From contig NZ_LMIJ01000011.1 in the NCBI RefSeq assembly GCF_001428665.1, positions 871,831-913,669 of the forward strand: 41,839 bases of DNA. Reading direction: 5' to 3'. This DNA comes from Acidovorax sp. Root219. Its GTDB lineage: Bacteria; Pseudomonadota; Gammaproteobacteria; Burkholderiales; Burkholderiaceae_C. The translations under genes and the position numbers were made by a program. Positions 15,528-23,875 of this stretch are shown here, in pieces (the first letter of the stretch is position 1; each line of letters begins with the position of its first letter). The notes beneath the pieces are model-generated. The model saw only the letters and a program-made list of their open reading frames with translations, was not told where the DNA came from and did no database searches.

Positions 15528-16007
15528 TCACAATGGCAGGCTCATGACCAACGCGTCCTCGCGCTGGCCATGGTGGGCCGGGTAGTAGCGCTTGCGCTCG
15601 CCCACGCGGCGAAAGCCATGGGTTTCATAGATCTGCTGGGCGCGCAGGTTGCTCACGCGCACCTCCAGCCACAGCCACTGGGCGCCCTTGCCGCGCGACC
15701 ACAGTGCCAGTGCGTCCAGCAGCACACGGGCCCAGCCCTGGCGCTGGAATTCAGGGGCGACGGTGAGGTTCAGCAGGTGCACCTCGTCCACCCCCATCAT
15801 GGCCACGAAGTAGCCCAACAACTGGTCGCCGCCCATCAGCAACTGGCACTCGTAGCGCGAGGCCATGGCATCGATGAAGTTGCCCCGCGTCCAGGGGTGG
15901 GTGTAGGCGCGCTGCTCCACATCCAGCACGGCATCGAGCTGTGACAGCGTGAGGGCTTGCAGGCGCGCCTCGGGTGCATCCGCAGACGGGGTGGGTACGG
16001 CGCTCAT
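15528..16007 (-). CDS. rimI: ribosomal protein S18 alanine N-acetyltransferase
   Basis: A 159-residue GNAT acetyltransferase that acetylates the N-terminal alanine of ribosomal protein S18. The acetyl-CoA loop VAPEFQRQGWARVLL and the downstream LEVRVSNLRAQQIYETHGF (Asn plus the YExxGF motif of RimI) are visible. I chose the ATG at 16007; earlier in-frame starts add only low-complexity sequence without GNAT similarity. It lies 16 bases after tsaB and 10 bases before the HolD-like gene, all minus strand, the usual tsaB-rimI arrangement. Confidence 0.93.
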   Translation of the reverse strand: MSAVPTPSADAPEARLQALTLSQLDAVLDVEQRAYTHPWTRGNFIDAMASRYECQLLMGGDQLLGYFVAMMGVDEVHLLNLTVAPEFQRQGWARVLLDALALWSRGKGAQWLWLEVRVSNLRAQQIYETHGFRRVGERKRYYPAHHGQREDALVMSLPL

Positions 16008-16023
16008 GGCAGAAGTCGTTGAT

Positions 16024-16743
16024 TCAGGGTTTGGTCGGAGCCGCCGCCTGGGCAGCGCGCAAGGCGTCCCGCTCGGCCGTGGTTTTCGCCACTTTATCGC
16101 GGATATAGCGCGGCAGGGCATCGCTGGCGGGCACGGCACCCCCGGCGGCCAGCAGGCCTGGCGCCAGGCGCAGCAGTGCAGTCGCCGTGGGCAGGGCCTG
16201 CACATGCGCGGCCAGGGGGGCCAGGCGCTCGCCATAGGGGGTGTGCGCATTGCCGGCCACGCTCCATCCGGCCGGCACTTGCACGGTCTCGGGGGCTCCG
16301 AGGCCGAAGTCGGCATCGGCCAGCCAGCGGTTCTCGGCGGGCAGCCATGCGCAGCGGGCACTGTAGACCTCGTCCATGCGCGCATCGAGCACGGCCACCA
16401 CCTGGGTGCTGCCATGCTGGTGGCGCGCCTCTTCGGCCACCGCTAGCAAAGTGTCCACCGGCAGCACGGGCACGCCCGCACCGCCGCGGGCCCCGAAGGC
16501 CAGCCCCTGGGCCACGGCGCAAGCCGTGCGCAACCCTGTGAACGAACCAGGGCCGCGACCGAACACGATGGTGTCCAGCGTGGCGAACGACAGGCCGGCC
16601 TCTGCCAGCAGGCGGTTGATGGCCGGGATCAGCGTGGCCGATGCCAATGCGCCCCCCGGGCCCGTGTGCTGGTGCACCATGTCCCCGTGCTGCACGGCGA
16701 TGGACAGGGTATCGGTGCTGGTATCGAAGGCAAGCAGGTTCAT
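16024..16743 (-). CDS. tsaB: tRNA t6A biosynthesis protein TsaB
   Basis: A 239-residue ASKHA-fold protein that partners TsaD (and TsaE) to transfer threonylcarbamoyl to A37 of ANN-decoding tRNAs. It begins MNLLAFDTSTDTLSIAV and contains GRGPGSFTGLRTA, both diagnostic. The ATG at 16743 gives the canonical N-terminus. Another t6A gene, sua5, lies at 23876-24892. Confidence 0.95.
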   Translation of the reverse strand: MNLLAFDTSTDTLSIAVQHGDMVHQHTGPGGALASATLIPAINRLLAEAGLSFATLDTIVFGRGPGSFTGLRTACAVAQGLAFGARGGAGVPVLPVDTLLAVAEEARHQHGSTQVVAVLDARMDEVYSARCAWLPAENRWLADADFGLGAPETVQVPAGWSVAGNAHTPYGERLAPLAAHVQALPTATALLRLAPGLLAAGGAVPASDALPRYIRDKVAKTTAERDALRAAQAAAPTKP

Positions 16744-16763
16744 GGCGGTGGCGGGCGGGGACA

Positions 16764-17756
16764 TCAGGCTGCGGATTTTGGCGAAGCGGGCGGCAGGGCG
16801 GCGGGCGTGGGGCTCTTGCGCAGCACACCCAGCAGGATACCCGTGGTCACCAGCGCCAGGCCCGCGCCCAGGTTCCAGTGCAGGGGTTCGCCCAGCAGCA
16901 GCACCGCGCCGATGGCCGACAGCCCGGGCACCAGCGCCGTGATCATGGTGCTGCGCACGGGGCCGTAGTGCTGGATCATGCGCGTGAAGGCAATGCCCGA
17001 GATGACCACGGAGCCGCCGCCCTGGAACACCAGCTGGAACAGGATCTCGCGCCACGGTGCCTGGCCCAGGTGGCTGGAGACCGTGCCCAGCGCCACCAGC
17101 ACTCCATAGACCGGGGCGTAGACCAGCAGCGCAAAGGCCGTGATGGCGATGGTGGCCTGCACCGCATCCACGGCGAGGCGCCGGGCCTGCACGCTGTAGG
17201 CGGCCCAGCTGGCGGCGGCCAGCATGAAGAGCACGTCCCCCTTCCACACATCACCCCCGGCAAAGCCCGCCAGCAGGCTGCGCCCGCCCACCAGCAGGTC
17301 GCCGGCCACGATGAGCGCCAGGCCCGCCGCGCGCAGGGGCGTGATGCGGTCGTGCAGCACGACCACCGCCAGCAAGGCGGTCCACAGCGGCAGGCTGCCA
17401 GGCATGAGCACGGCGGCATGGGTGGCCGGGGCGTGGAAGAAGCCGGCGTAGGCCAGCACGGCGTACAGCACCCCGCCGAAGATGCCCAGCAGGGCCGTGG
17501 TCGATAGCGGCAGGGGCGAGATGCCGGCCAGGCTGGAGGCCGGGGCGCTGGCGCCCAGTAGCGCACCGCGCCGGCGCACCAGCCACCAGCCCCAGGGCAC
17601 CAGCACCAGGCTGGCGCCCACGATGCGCAGCAGCGTGATGTCCAGGGGGGTGAGGGTGCGCTGCGCCGAGGCGCGTGCGATCACGATGAAGCTGGTCCAG
17701 AGGGTGACGGTCACCAGGGCCGCCAGCAGGCCCTTGGCCCGGGGAGAAAAGCGCAT
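16764..17756 (-). CDS. EamA/DMT-family transporter
   Basis: A 330-residue inner-membrane protein with ten predicted helices arranged as two EamA repeats (approximately residues 10-150 and 175-310). Such drug/metabolite transporters export amino acids or other small metabolites; the substrate is unknown here. The C-terminal half has PGLSAIGAVLLLGEPL, typical of the second repeat. It is the first gene of a minus-strand run with tsaB 20 bases downstream, so co-transcription with tsaB, rimI and the HolD-like gene is likely. The start at 17756 leaves a short divergent gap to dacB. Confidence 0.9.
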   Translation of the reverse strand: MRFSPRAKGLLAALVTVTLWTSFIVIARASAQRTLTPLDITLLRIVGASLVLVPWGWWLVRRRGALLGASAPASSLAGISPLPLSTTALLGIFGGVLYAVLAYAGFFHAPATHAAVLMPGSLPLWTALLAVVVLHDRITPLRAAGLALIVAGDLLVGGRSLLAGFAGGDVWKGDVLFMLAAASWAAYSVQARRLAVDAVQATIAITAFALLVYAPVYGVLVALGTVSSHLGQAPWREILFQLVFQGGGSVVISGIAFTRMIQHYGPVRSTMITALVPGLSAIGAVLLLGEPLHWNLGAGLALVTTGILLGVLRKSPTPAALPPASPKSAA

Positions 17757-17800
17757 CGGGGGATTATCGGCGGGCCGGGCAGGCCGTGCCGGTGGTGGGC

Positions 17801-17808
17801 GATAGACT
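17801..17808 (+). promoter_or_regulatory. possible -10 region GATAGACT before dacB
   Basis: GATAGACT ends eight bases before the dacB ATG, and the same octamer precedes holA by seven bases. If TAGACT is the -10 box, the transcript would start at or next to the ATG. No -35 is evident. Confidence 0.35.
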
Positions 17809-17816
17809 CCCCGTCC

Positions 17817-19295
17817 ATGTTGTCCGTACGCCTGTTGACCTGTCTGCCCCAGCCATCCTTCGCGCCTTCGCGGCGCCTTGCCGCCCTGCTGGCCGTGCTG
17901 TGGTGCCTGGCGCTTCCCGGCGCCCATGCCCAGGCACCCACCCCCACGCCCCTGCCGCCCGAGGTGGAGGCCGCACTCTCCCGTGCCCGCCTGCCGCGCG
18001 AAGCGCTCTCGGTGCTGGTGGTCGACGCCCAGGGCGGTGCGCGGCAGGCGCCTCGGCTGGCGCACCGCGCCCAGGTGCCCATGAACCCGGCCTCGGTGAT
18101 GAAGTTGGTCACCACCTACGCAGCGCTCGACCAGCTGGGCCCGGCCTATGCCTGGAACACCCCCGTCTACGTGCAGGGCACGGTGCAGGACGGCAGCCTG
18201 CGCGGCAACGTCTACATCCAGGGCCAGGGCGATCCCAAGCTGGTGATGGAGCGCCTGTGGCTGCTGCTGCGCCGACTGCAGGGCCAGGGCATCCAAGTCA
18301 TCGTGGGCGACATCGTGCTCGACCGCACCGCCTTCGACGTGCCCGAGCAGGACCCCGGCAGCTTCGACAACGAGCCCCTGCGGCCCTACAACGCCTCGCC
18401 CGATGCGCTGCTGGTGAACTACAAGTCGCAGGTAATGACCTTCGTGCCGGACATGGCCGCAGGCCTGGCGCGCATCCAGTACGACCCCCCGATGGCCGGC
18501 GTGCAGCGCCAGGCCTCCGTGGCGCTGGCCGCCCCAGGGGCGGACTGCGGCGACTGGCGCGGCGCCCTGCGCGCGGAGCTTTCCGACCCGGCGCGCATTG
18601 CCTTCCAGGGCGTGTTCCCGGCCAGCTGCGGCGAGCGCGTGTGGCCCATCGCCCCGGCCGATCCGCGCGGCTTTGCTGCGCGCGCGGTGGAGGGCATGTG
18701 GCGCGAGCTGGGCGGCAAGCTCACGGGCAGCGTGCGCGACGGCAAGGTGCCGGCCGGCCTGAAGCCCGCCTTCGTGGCCACCTCGCCCGCGCTGGCCGAG
18801 GTGGTGCGCGACGTGAACAAGTACAGCAACAACGTCATGGCGCAGCAGGTGTTCCTCACGCTGGCGCTGGGGAACAAGGGCGCGCCTGCCACGTTCGATG
18901 GTGCACGCGAGGCCTTGCGCCGCTGGTGGCAATTGCGCTTTGGCGATACCGACCAGCCCGTGGCCGACAACGGCGCCGGCCTCTCGCGCGATGCGCGCAT
19001 CACCGCCCAGGGCCTGGCGCGCATGCTGCAATCGGCCTGGGCCTCGCCGGTGATGCCCGAGCTGGTGTCCTCCCTGCCCATCGCCGGGGTGGATGGCACC
19101 CTGCGCCGCAGCCAGGCCCGGGGCGCGGCCCATCTCAAGACCGGCAGCCTGCGCGACGTGATGGCCATTGCCGGCTACGTGGATGGCGCCAGTGGCCGGC
19201 GCTACGTGCTGGTGGCCATGGTCAACCACGCCAACGCCGCGGCCGCCCGCCCGGTGCTCGATGCGCTGACCGACTGGGCCGCGCGCGACCAGTAG
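17817..19295 (+). CDS. dacB: D-alanyl-D-alanine carboxypeptidase/endopeptidase (PBP4 type)
   Basis: A 492-residue periplasmic class C penicillin-binding protein that trims or cleaves peptidoglycan peptides. An N-terminal signal peptide ends near AHAQA (residue 40). The three catalytic motifs are S93-V-M-K96, S337-N-N339 and K441-T-G443, in the order and spacing of PBP4. The ATG at 17817 has no ribosome-binding site, in line with a leaderless start. The TAG stop lies inside an 18-base repeat whose second copy is 72 bases downstream. Confidence 0.93.
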   Translation: MLSVRLLTCLPQPSFAPSRRLAALLAVLWCLALPGAHAQAPTPTPLPPEVEAALSRARLPREALSVLVVDAQGGARQAPRLAHRAQVPMNPASVMKLVTTYAALDQLGPAYAWNTPVYVQGTVQDGSLRGNVYIQGQGDPKLVMERLWLLLRRLQGQGIQVIVGDIVLDRTAFDVPEQDPGSFDNEPLRPYNASPDALLVNYKSQVMTFVPDMAAGLARIQYDPPMAGVQRQASVALAAPGADCGDWRGALRAELSDPARIAFQGVFPASCGERVWPIAPADPRGFAARAVEGMWRELGGKLTGSVRDGKVPAGLKPAFVATSPALAEVVRDVNKYSNNVMAQQVFLTLALGNKGAPATFDGAREALRRWWQLRFGDTDQPVADNGAGLSRDARITAQGLARMLQSAWASPVMPELVSSLPIAGVDGTLRRSQARGAAHLKTGSLRDVMAIAGYVDGASGRRYVLVAMVNHANAAAARPVLDALTDWAARDQ

Positions 19296-19382
19296 GGCGC
19301 AGGCGCGCGCGGCAGGCAGCTGTCGCCCAGGCGTCCTGGGGCACTCGTATTCCCTAATGGTCGCTAGGGCGCAGGTGCGCGC
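19293..19382 (+). repeat. 18-base direct repeat (one mismatch) flanking the dacB 3' gap
   Basis: TAGGGCGCAGGCGCGCGC at 19293-19310, which includes the dacB stop codon, recurs at 19365-19382 with one change (C to T). The spacing is 72 bases. This may be a duplication scar. Confidence 0.5.
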
Positions 19383-19437
19383 ACGATGCTGCGTTACCAT
19401 CCGCCGACATAGCCCACATAGAGAGAGGATTGCGACC

Positions 19438-20742
19438 ATGAAGTACTTTCGCCTGACCTGTATCGCCGCCGTAGCGGCACTGCTCGCCGCTTGCGGAGGC
19501 TCCGACGACGCCGGACGCGGCGACCTGGTGGAGCTCCCCGTCACCCTGACCACGTTGACGGCCGACCAGATCGATGCGGGCACCACGTCCAGCGGCCTCA
19601 GGGCCCTTGCCGGCAAGGCACGGTGCGACGTGAAGGTCGTGGCGCTCAACTACTACACGGCAGGCGCCAAGGCCGGCGAACTCACCAATGCCTCGGGCGT
19701 GATGCTGGTGCCCGCAGGCAGCTGCAACGGCGAGAAGGCTGCCCTGCTGGCCTATGCCAAGGGTACCGATGTGCAGAAGCCCCGCACCCTGGCCAACCCG
19801 CAGGACAGCGAGACCTTCCTGCTGGCCGCCATGTACGCCTCGCAGGGCTATGCCGTGGTCGCCACCGACTACCTCGGGTTTGCCAAGTCGGGCTACAGCT
19901 ACCACCCCTACCTGCACGCCGATTCGGAAGCCACCTCGGTGATCGATTCGGTGCGTGCCGCACGCAAGGTCGCCGGCTCGGTGGGGGCCAACCTGTCGGG
20001 CCGCATTCTGTTCACCGGCTATTCGCAGGGCGGACATGCCTCGATGGCCGCGCACCGTGCCGCCGAGCGCGACTACGGCAACGAATTCGATGTGGCGGCC
20101 GGCGCCCACTTGGCAGGGCCCTACAACCTGTCGGGCTCGCTGCGCATTCCAGACGCGATCGCGGGCGTGCAGTTCTTCGTGCCCTACCTTGTGACGGCCT
20201 GGCAGAAGGTCTACGGCAACATCTATTCCGATGTGAAGCAGGCCTTCAAGGCACCGTACTCCAACTATATCGAGACGCTGCTGCCCAACCCGACGATGAA
20301 CTACACCACGCTGGTGACCTCGGGCACGCTGCCGGGCGGCACGCCCAACCAGGCACGCGATGCGCTGTTCCAGCCGGCCTTCCTCGCCAGCAGCCAGACG
20401 AACGTGAACGACCCGCTCTACCTGGCCGCCCAGAAGAACGACCTCCTGGGCTGGACGCCCAAGTCGCGCGTGCTGCTGTGCGGTGGCTCGGGCGACCCCA
20501 CGGTGCCGCCTGCCGTGCACCAGCGCGTGATGGCCGCCGATTTCGCGGCCCGCGGCGTGACCAACGTGATCTCGGTGGATGTGGACGGGCCCATCCAGGC
20601 CACCTTCGGCCCCGGCGGCGCAGCGCCTACCGACCCGACTTCTGCAGCCTTTGCCACCTACTACGGCGCCTACCATGGCACCTATGAGCCACCGTTCTGC
20701 CATGCCCAGGCACGCGCCGCCTTCGACATCATCGTGAAGTAA
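19438..20742 (+). CDS. lipoprotein alpha/beta hydrolase, secretory-lipase-like
   Basis: A 434-residue exported hydrolase. It has a lipoprotein signal with lipobox LAAC19 followed by GGSDD. The alpha/beta hydrolase triad is probably S196 in the nucleophile elbow GYSQGGH, D353 in GGSGDPTVPP and H413 in YHGTYEPP. The long distance between S196 and D353 and the overall length fit the LIP (secretory lipase) group, so an ester or lipid substrate outside the cytoplasm is likely. AGAGAGGA precedes the ATG. It is a single gene with its own terminator, placed in front of an SGNH esterase and OmpW. Confidence 0.82.
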   Translation: MKYFRLTCIAAVAALLAACGGSDDAGRGDLVELPVTLTTLTADQIDAGTTSSGLRALAGKARCDVKVVALNYYTAGAKAGELTNASGVMLVPAGSCNGEKAALLAYAKGTDVQKPRTLANPQDSETFLLAAMYASQGYAVVATDYLGFAKSGYSYHPYLHADSEATSVIDSVRAARKVAGSVGANLSGRILFTGYSQGGHASMAAHRAAERDYGNEFDVAAGAHLAGPYNLSGSLRIPDAIAGVQFFVPYLVTAWQKVYGNIYSDVKQAFKAPYSNYIETLLPNPTMNYTTLVTSGTLPGGTPNQARDALFQPAFLASSQTNVNDPLYLAAQKNDLLGWTPKSRVLLCGGSGDPTVPPAVHQRVMAADFAARGVTNVISVDVDGPIQATFGPGGAAPTDPTSAAFATYYGAYHGTYEPPFCHAQARAAFDIIVK

Positions 20743-20765
20743 GCGACGCAGTCTCGCCAAGGGCC

Positions 20766-20792
20766 AAAGCCGACCTCCGGGTCGGCTTTTTT
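20766..20792 (+). terminator. rho-independent terminator after the lipase gene
   Basis: AAAGCCGACC (20766-20775) pairs with GGTCGGCTTT (20780-20789) around a four-base loop, followed by T to 20792. Confidence 0.9.
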
Positions 20793-20860
20793 CATGGTGC
20801 ATGGCTTAGTAGTTTCCCGGGCGGGCAAGAAGCGCATGCGGAGTTAGGATGGTTGTTGCA

Positions 20861-20882
20861 AAAAAGCACGGTCGTGCTTTTT
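20861..20882. repeat. palindromic hairpin upstream of the SGNH esterase
   Basis: AAAAAGCAC (20861-20869) and GTGCTTTTT (20874-20882) form a near-perfect stem with a four-base loop, A/T at both ends, as in a small bidirectional terminator. It lies 27 bases before the TTG start of the next gene, so any transcript from farther upstream would pass it. Confidence 0.5.
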
Positions 20883-20908
20883 GTAATCTTCTTTCCTGGA
20901 GAACTCCC

Positions 20909-22054
20909 TTGAACACAAGACAATGCAAGGCCGCCCTTTCGGTGCTGGCAACGGCCTGCCTGCTCGCAGCATGCGGTGGTGGCGGCTCGGACACCGCCCC
21001 TGCGGCGCCCGTGACCTTGGTGAAAGTGGCTGGCGACAGCCTGGCCGACAGCGGCACCTTCGGCTATAAATTCACCGTGCAGGGCACGGCCGCCACCGGC
21101 GCCGGATCAACGCCGATCTGGCCCGAGCGCGTGGCCACCAGCTATGGCCAGTCGCTGTGCGCACACTACGTCTTCAACGGCACGGCGTTTTCCGCCAATG
21201 CCGCCTGCTCGAACTATGCCGTGGGCGGCGGGCGGATCAACAACTTCACGGCGCCCACCTCGCCCGTGTCCATCACCCAGCAGCTCAAGGACCTGGGCAA
21301 TGGCGGCTACACCGCCTCGGACCTGGTGCTGGTCGACGGTGGCGGCAACGATGCGGCGGACCTGGTAGGCGCCTACCTCCGGGCGGCTACCGACAATGGC
21401 CAGGCCTATGCAGCCGTGCTGGGCTCTGTGCTGCCTGCGGCCACGGTCAACGCCGCCCTGGCGGGTGGTGCCGCAGGCCAGGCCCAGGTGGGTGGCGCCT
21501 ACATGCAGGCGCTGGCACAGCAGTTCGCGGCCACCATCAAGGCCAACACGGTCGCCAAGGGCGCTCCCCGCGTGGCCGTGCTGAATGCCCCCGGCATCAC
21601 CCGCACTCCCCGCTTCCTGATGGTGCTGGCCTCGATCTCCGCCCAGCGCGGTGCCGAGGCCGCCAAGCAGGCCGAGGCCCTGTTCGACGGCTGGGTCCAG
21701 GCCTTCAACGCGCAACTGGCCACCAGCCTGGCCGGTGACGAGCGCATCGTGGTGGTGGACTTCTACACATCTTTCAAGGACCAGTCGACCAACCCGGCCC
21801 AGTACCAGCTCACCAACGCCACCACGCCAGCCTGCCCGGCCACGGGCGTGGGCAGCGATGGCCTGCCGACCTACAGCTTCCCCACCTGCACGGCCGCAGC
21901 CCTCTCGGCCATGGCGCCACCTGCGGGTGCCCCCGGCGGTGCGGACTGGTGGAAGAGCTATGGCTTCTCCGACAGCTTCCACCCCACGCCCTATGGCCAC
22001 CAACTGGTCGGGCAGTTGGTGTCGCGTTCGCTGTCCCGGGCGGGCTGGCTGTGA
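20909..22054 (+). CDS. SGNH/GDSL-family esterase, predicted lipoprotein
   Basis: A 381-residue exported esterase. I start it at TTG 20909, with GGAGA correctly spaced upstream and a lipoprotein signal ending LAAC. The ATG at 20849 lies before a hairpin and would spoil the signal peptide. The SGNH blocks are intact: GDSLADSG with S44 (block I), SNYAVGGG (block II), GGGND with N147 (block III) and D355-x-x-H358-P in block V. ompW follows after 35 bases. A related but degenerate SGNH gene lies on the other strand at 22834-23790. Confidence 0.85.
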   Translation: MNTRQCKAALSVLATACLLAACGGGGSDTAPAAPVTLVKVAGDSLADSGTFGYKFTVQGTAATGAGSTPIWPERVATSYGQSLCAHYVFNGTAFSANAACSNYAVGGGRINNFTAPTSPVSITQQLKDLGNGGYTASDLVLVDGGGNDAADLVGAYLRAATDNGQAYAAVLGSVLPAATVNAALAGGAAGQAQVGGAYMQALAQQFAATIKANTVAKGAPRVAVLNAPGITRTPRFLMVLASISAQRGAEAAKQAEALFDGWVQAFNAQLATSLAGDERIVVVDFYTSFKDQSTNPAQYQLTNATTPACPATGVGSDGLPTYSFPTCTAAALSAMAPPAGAPGGADWWKSYGFSDSFHPTPYGHQLVGQLVSRSLSRAGWL

Positions 22055-22089
22055 GCCGGCTTTGCTCCATCCCTTCGAAGGAGTCTTTC

Positions 22090-22761
22090 ATGCACCAATT
22101 TTCCAAGGCCGGTCTGGCTGTCGCGGCACTCTTGCTGGGTGCCAGCGCCTCGGCCCAGGTGGCGGGCACGTTCAGCGTGCGCGCCGGATTCACGCACATT
22201 GCCCCGCAGGTCAGGAGCGGCGACCTGAGCGCTCCGAGCTTTCCGGGCACCAAGGTCGACGTGGGCAATGCCACCTCGCTGTCCGGCGGCGTGAACTACA
22301 TGCTGACCGACCACTGGGCCGTGGATGTCCCCCTGGCGCTTCCGTTCAAGCACGAGATCGAGGGCGATGGCGCCATCGCGGGCGTGGGCAAGCTCGGCGA
22401 GACCAAGGTCCTGCCGGTCACCGTGTTCGCCCAGTACCGTTTTGCCGAGCCCGAGGCGCGCTTTCGCCCCTATGTGGGCCTGGGCCTGACCTACAGCCGC
22501 TTCTTCAAGACCCGCACCACGGCCACCTTGAGCGGCCTGACCGGTGGCACGCCTTCACGCCCCACGACGGCGTCGGTGGACAACAAGTGGGGGCTGACTC
22601 CCCAGGTCGGCTTTGTGTGGAACTTCAATGAGCGCTGGTCGCTGGATGCCGCCTACTACAAGAGCTTCCTCAAGACCACGACGCACCTGTCTTCGGGCCA
22701 GTCGATCAGCAAGCGGTTGAACCCCGACGTGATCGCCATCGGCGTCGCGTACAGGTTCTGA
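22090..22761 (+). CDS. ompW: OmpW-family outer-membrane protein
   Basis: A 223-residue outer-membrane beta-barrel. The signal peptide ends at ASAQ (about residue 23). The mature protein has alternating hydrophobic strands, includes the OmpW hallmark region RPYVGLGLTYSRFF, and ends in aromatic YRF, the usual outer-membrane assembly signal. OmpW proteins form narrow hydrophobic channels for small nonpolar compounds. AAGGAG precedes the ATG. Its placement behind an esterase gene may mean that the pair deals with hydrophobic substrates; this is inference. Confidence 0.9.
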   Translation: MHQFSKAGLAVAALLLGASASAQVAGTFSVRAGFTHIAPQVRSGDLSAPSFPGTKVDVGNATSLSGGVNYMLTDHWAVDVPLALPFKHEIEGDGAIAGVGKLGETKVLPVTVFAQYRFAEPEARFRPYVGLGLTYSRFFKTRTTATLSGLTGGTPSRPTTASVDNKWGLTPQVGFVWNFNERWSLDAAYYKSFLKTTTHLSSGQSISKRLNPDVIAIGVAYRF

Positions 22762-22777
22762 CCCGGGCCCGCCAACA

Positions 22778-22808
22778 AAAAAGCCGACCCCAAAAGGGTC
22801 GGCTTTTT
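22778..22808. terminator. bidirectional terminator between ompW and the SGNH-like gene
   Basis: AAAAAGCCGACCC (22778-22790) pairs with GGGTCGGCTTTTT (22796-22808). The core stem is identical to that of the terminator at 20766-20792. Confidence 0.9.
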
Positions 22809-22833
22809 CATGGGCCGGGGCCGCAGGGCTTGC

Positions 22834-23790
22834 TTACCAGCGAGCGCGCAGGCGGTCGTAGGCGTAGTTGCCGAACTGGCGGTGGGCGTTGGGCGTCAGG
22901 TAGACGCTGTCGGCGAACACGTAGGCGTCCTGGTTGGCACTGGCCACCAGCGTCGAGGTGGTGCACAGGGCCGAGTTGACCTGGCCGGCACCGATGCCGA
23001 TGCCGTTGGTGGTGTCCAGCGAGGTGCACACCGGCGTGGTGGCGTTGTTGAAGCCGTAGTTGGCGGGGGTGCCGACGTACAGGTTCACGTAGTAGGCCGA
23101 GTCCACGTACAGCACGTTGGCGCCCAGATCGACGATGCTCACCAGCAGACCTTCGTTGAAACGGCTGCTGGCATCGCTCAGCAGGGCTTCGCGGTTGATG
23201 GCCTTGGCCCAGGGCGTCTTGCCCAGGTCATAGGTACCGGTGACGACCACGTTCTTGGCGCCCGCAGCGACCAGGCGGCGCACCTGGGTAGCCAAGTCCT
23301 GGCCAGCCTTGCGCGCAGCGGCCACCATGTCGGTGGTGCTCTGGGTGCCGGCCGTCACGGCGGCCATGCCGGCGATCACATCGCTCGGGCCGCCGTTGAT
23401 GACGATCAGGTCGTTCGCGGCAACGCCGCCGGCGGCGAGAAAGGCGTCGATCTGCTCGGTCACGGTGGAGGTGGTCGCCACGCCTGCGGCGTCGGGCTTG
23501 ATCGCCACGCGCGCATTGCCCACGGCATAGCTGCGGCCGCCAGCCGTGGACGATGCGGTCAATGTCTTGCCGTAGCGCGAGGCGATCTGCAGCGTCCAGT
23601 TGTTCACGCTGCCATCGTTGACCGTGTAGCGCGTGCCCTTTTGGCCCACATCGCTGTAGGCGTCGCCAAAGGCCACCAGGCGCTCGGGGTTGAAAGCCGA
23701 CTCCGTCGTGCTCGAACCGCAGGCCGCAAGCAATGCGGCCGACGCGCATGCGGCCACCAGTACGGTGCGGCGCATCCAATTTGCTGCCAT
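22834..23790 (-). CDS. SGNH-family lipoprotein with replaced catalytic residues (probable pseudoenzyme)
   Basis: A 318-residue predicted lipoprotein (lipobox LAAC24) with the layout of SGNH esterases and clear similarity to the intact protein at 20909-22054; for example NNATTPVC matches TNATTPAC. However, the nucleophile block reads FGDAYSDVG with A44 at the serine position, block III reads NGGPSD instead of GGND, and block V reads DSVYLTP with Y297 where the catalytic His is expected. The reading frame is intact and codon usage normal, so it is a maintained protein rather than a decaying gene. GGAGA lies just before the ATG at 23790. A binding or structural role outside the cytoplasm is inferred. 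Confidence 0.82.
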   Translation of the reverse strand: MAANWMRRTVLVAACASAALLAACGSSTTESAFNPERLVAFGDAYSDVGQKGTRYTVNDGSVNNWTLQIASRYGKTLTASSTAGGRSYAVGNARVAIKPDAAGVATTSTVTEQIDAFLAAGGVAANDLIVINGGPSDVIAGMAAVTAGTQSTTDMVAAARKAGQDLATQVRRLVAAGAKNVVVTGTYDLGKTPWAKAINREALLSDASSRFNEGLLVSIVDLGANVLYVDSAYYVNLYVGTPANYGFNNATTPVCTSLDTTNGIGIGAGQVNSALCTTSTLVASANQDAYVFADSVYLTPNAHRQFGNYAYDRLRARW

Positions 23791-23875
23791 GTATTTCTCC
23801 AGAAAATGGGGGGTTAGTTTAACGACGCCATGTCAAGGCATGTAAAGCATTGTCACAGTGCGGGCAAATTGGTAT

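Noticed and set aside
16764..19649. A 961-codon minus-strand open frame covering the EamA gene and all of dacB antisense
   Set aside because: Only the last 330 codons encode the transporter. The rest is a His/Arg/Gly-rich shadow of dacB, whose plus-strand product has all three penicillin-binding motifs.
20849..20908. ATG at 20849 as the start of the SGNH esterase
   Set aside because: It lies before a hairpin, lacks a ribosome-binding site and would put charged residues ahead of a clean lipoprotein signal starting at TTG 20909.
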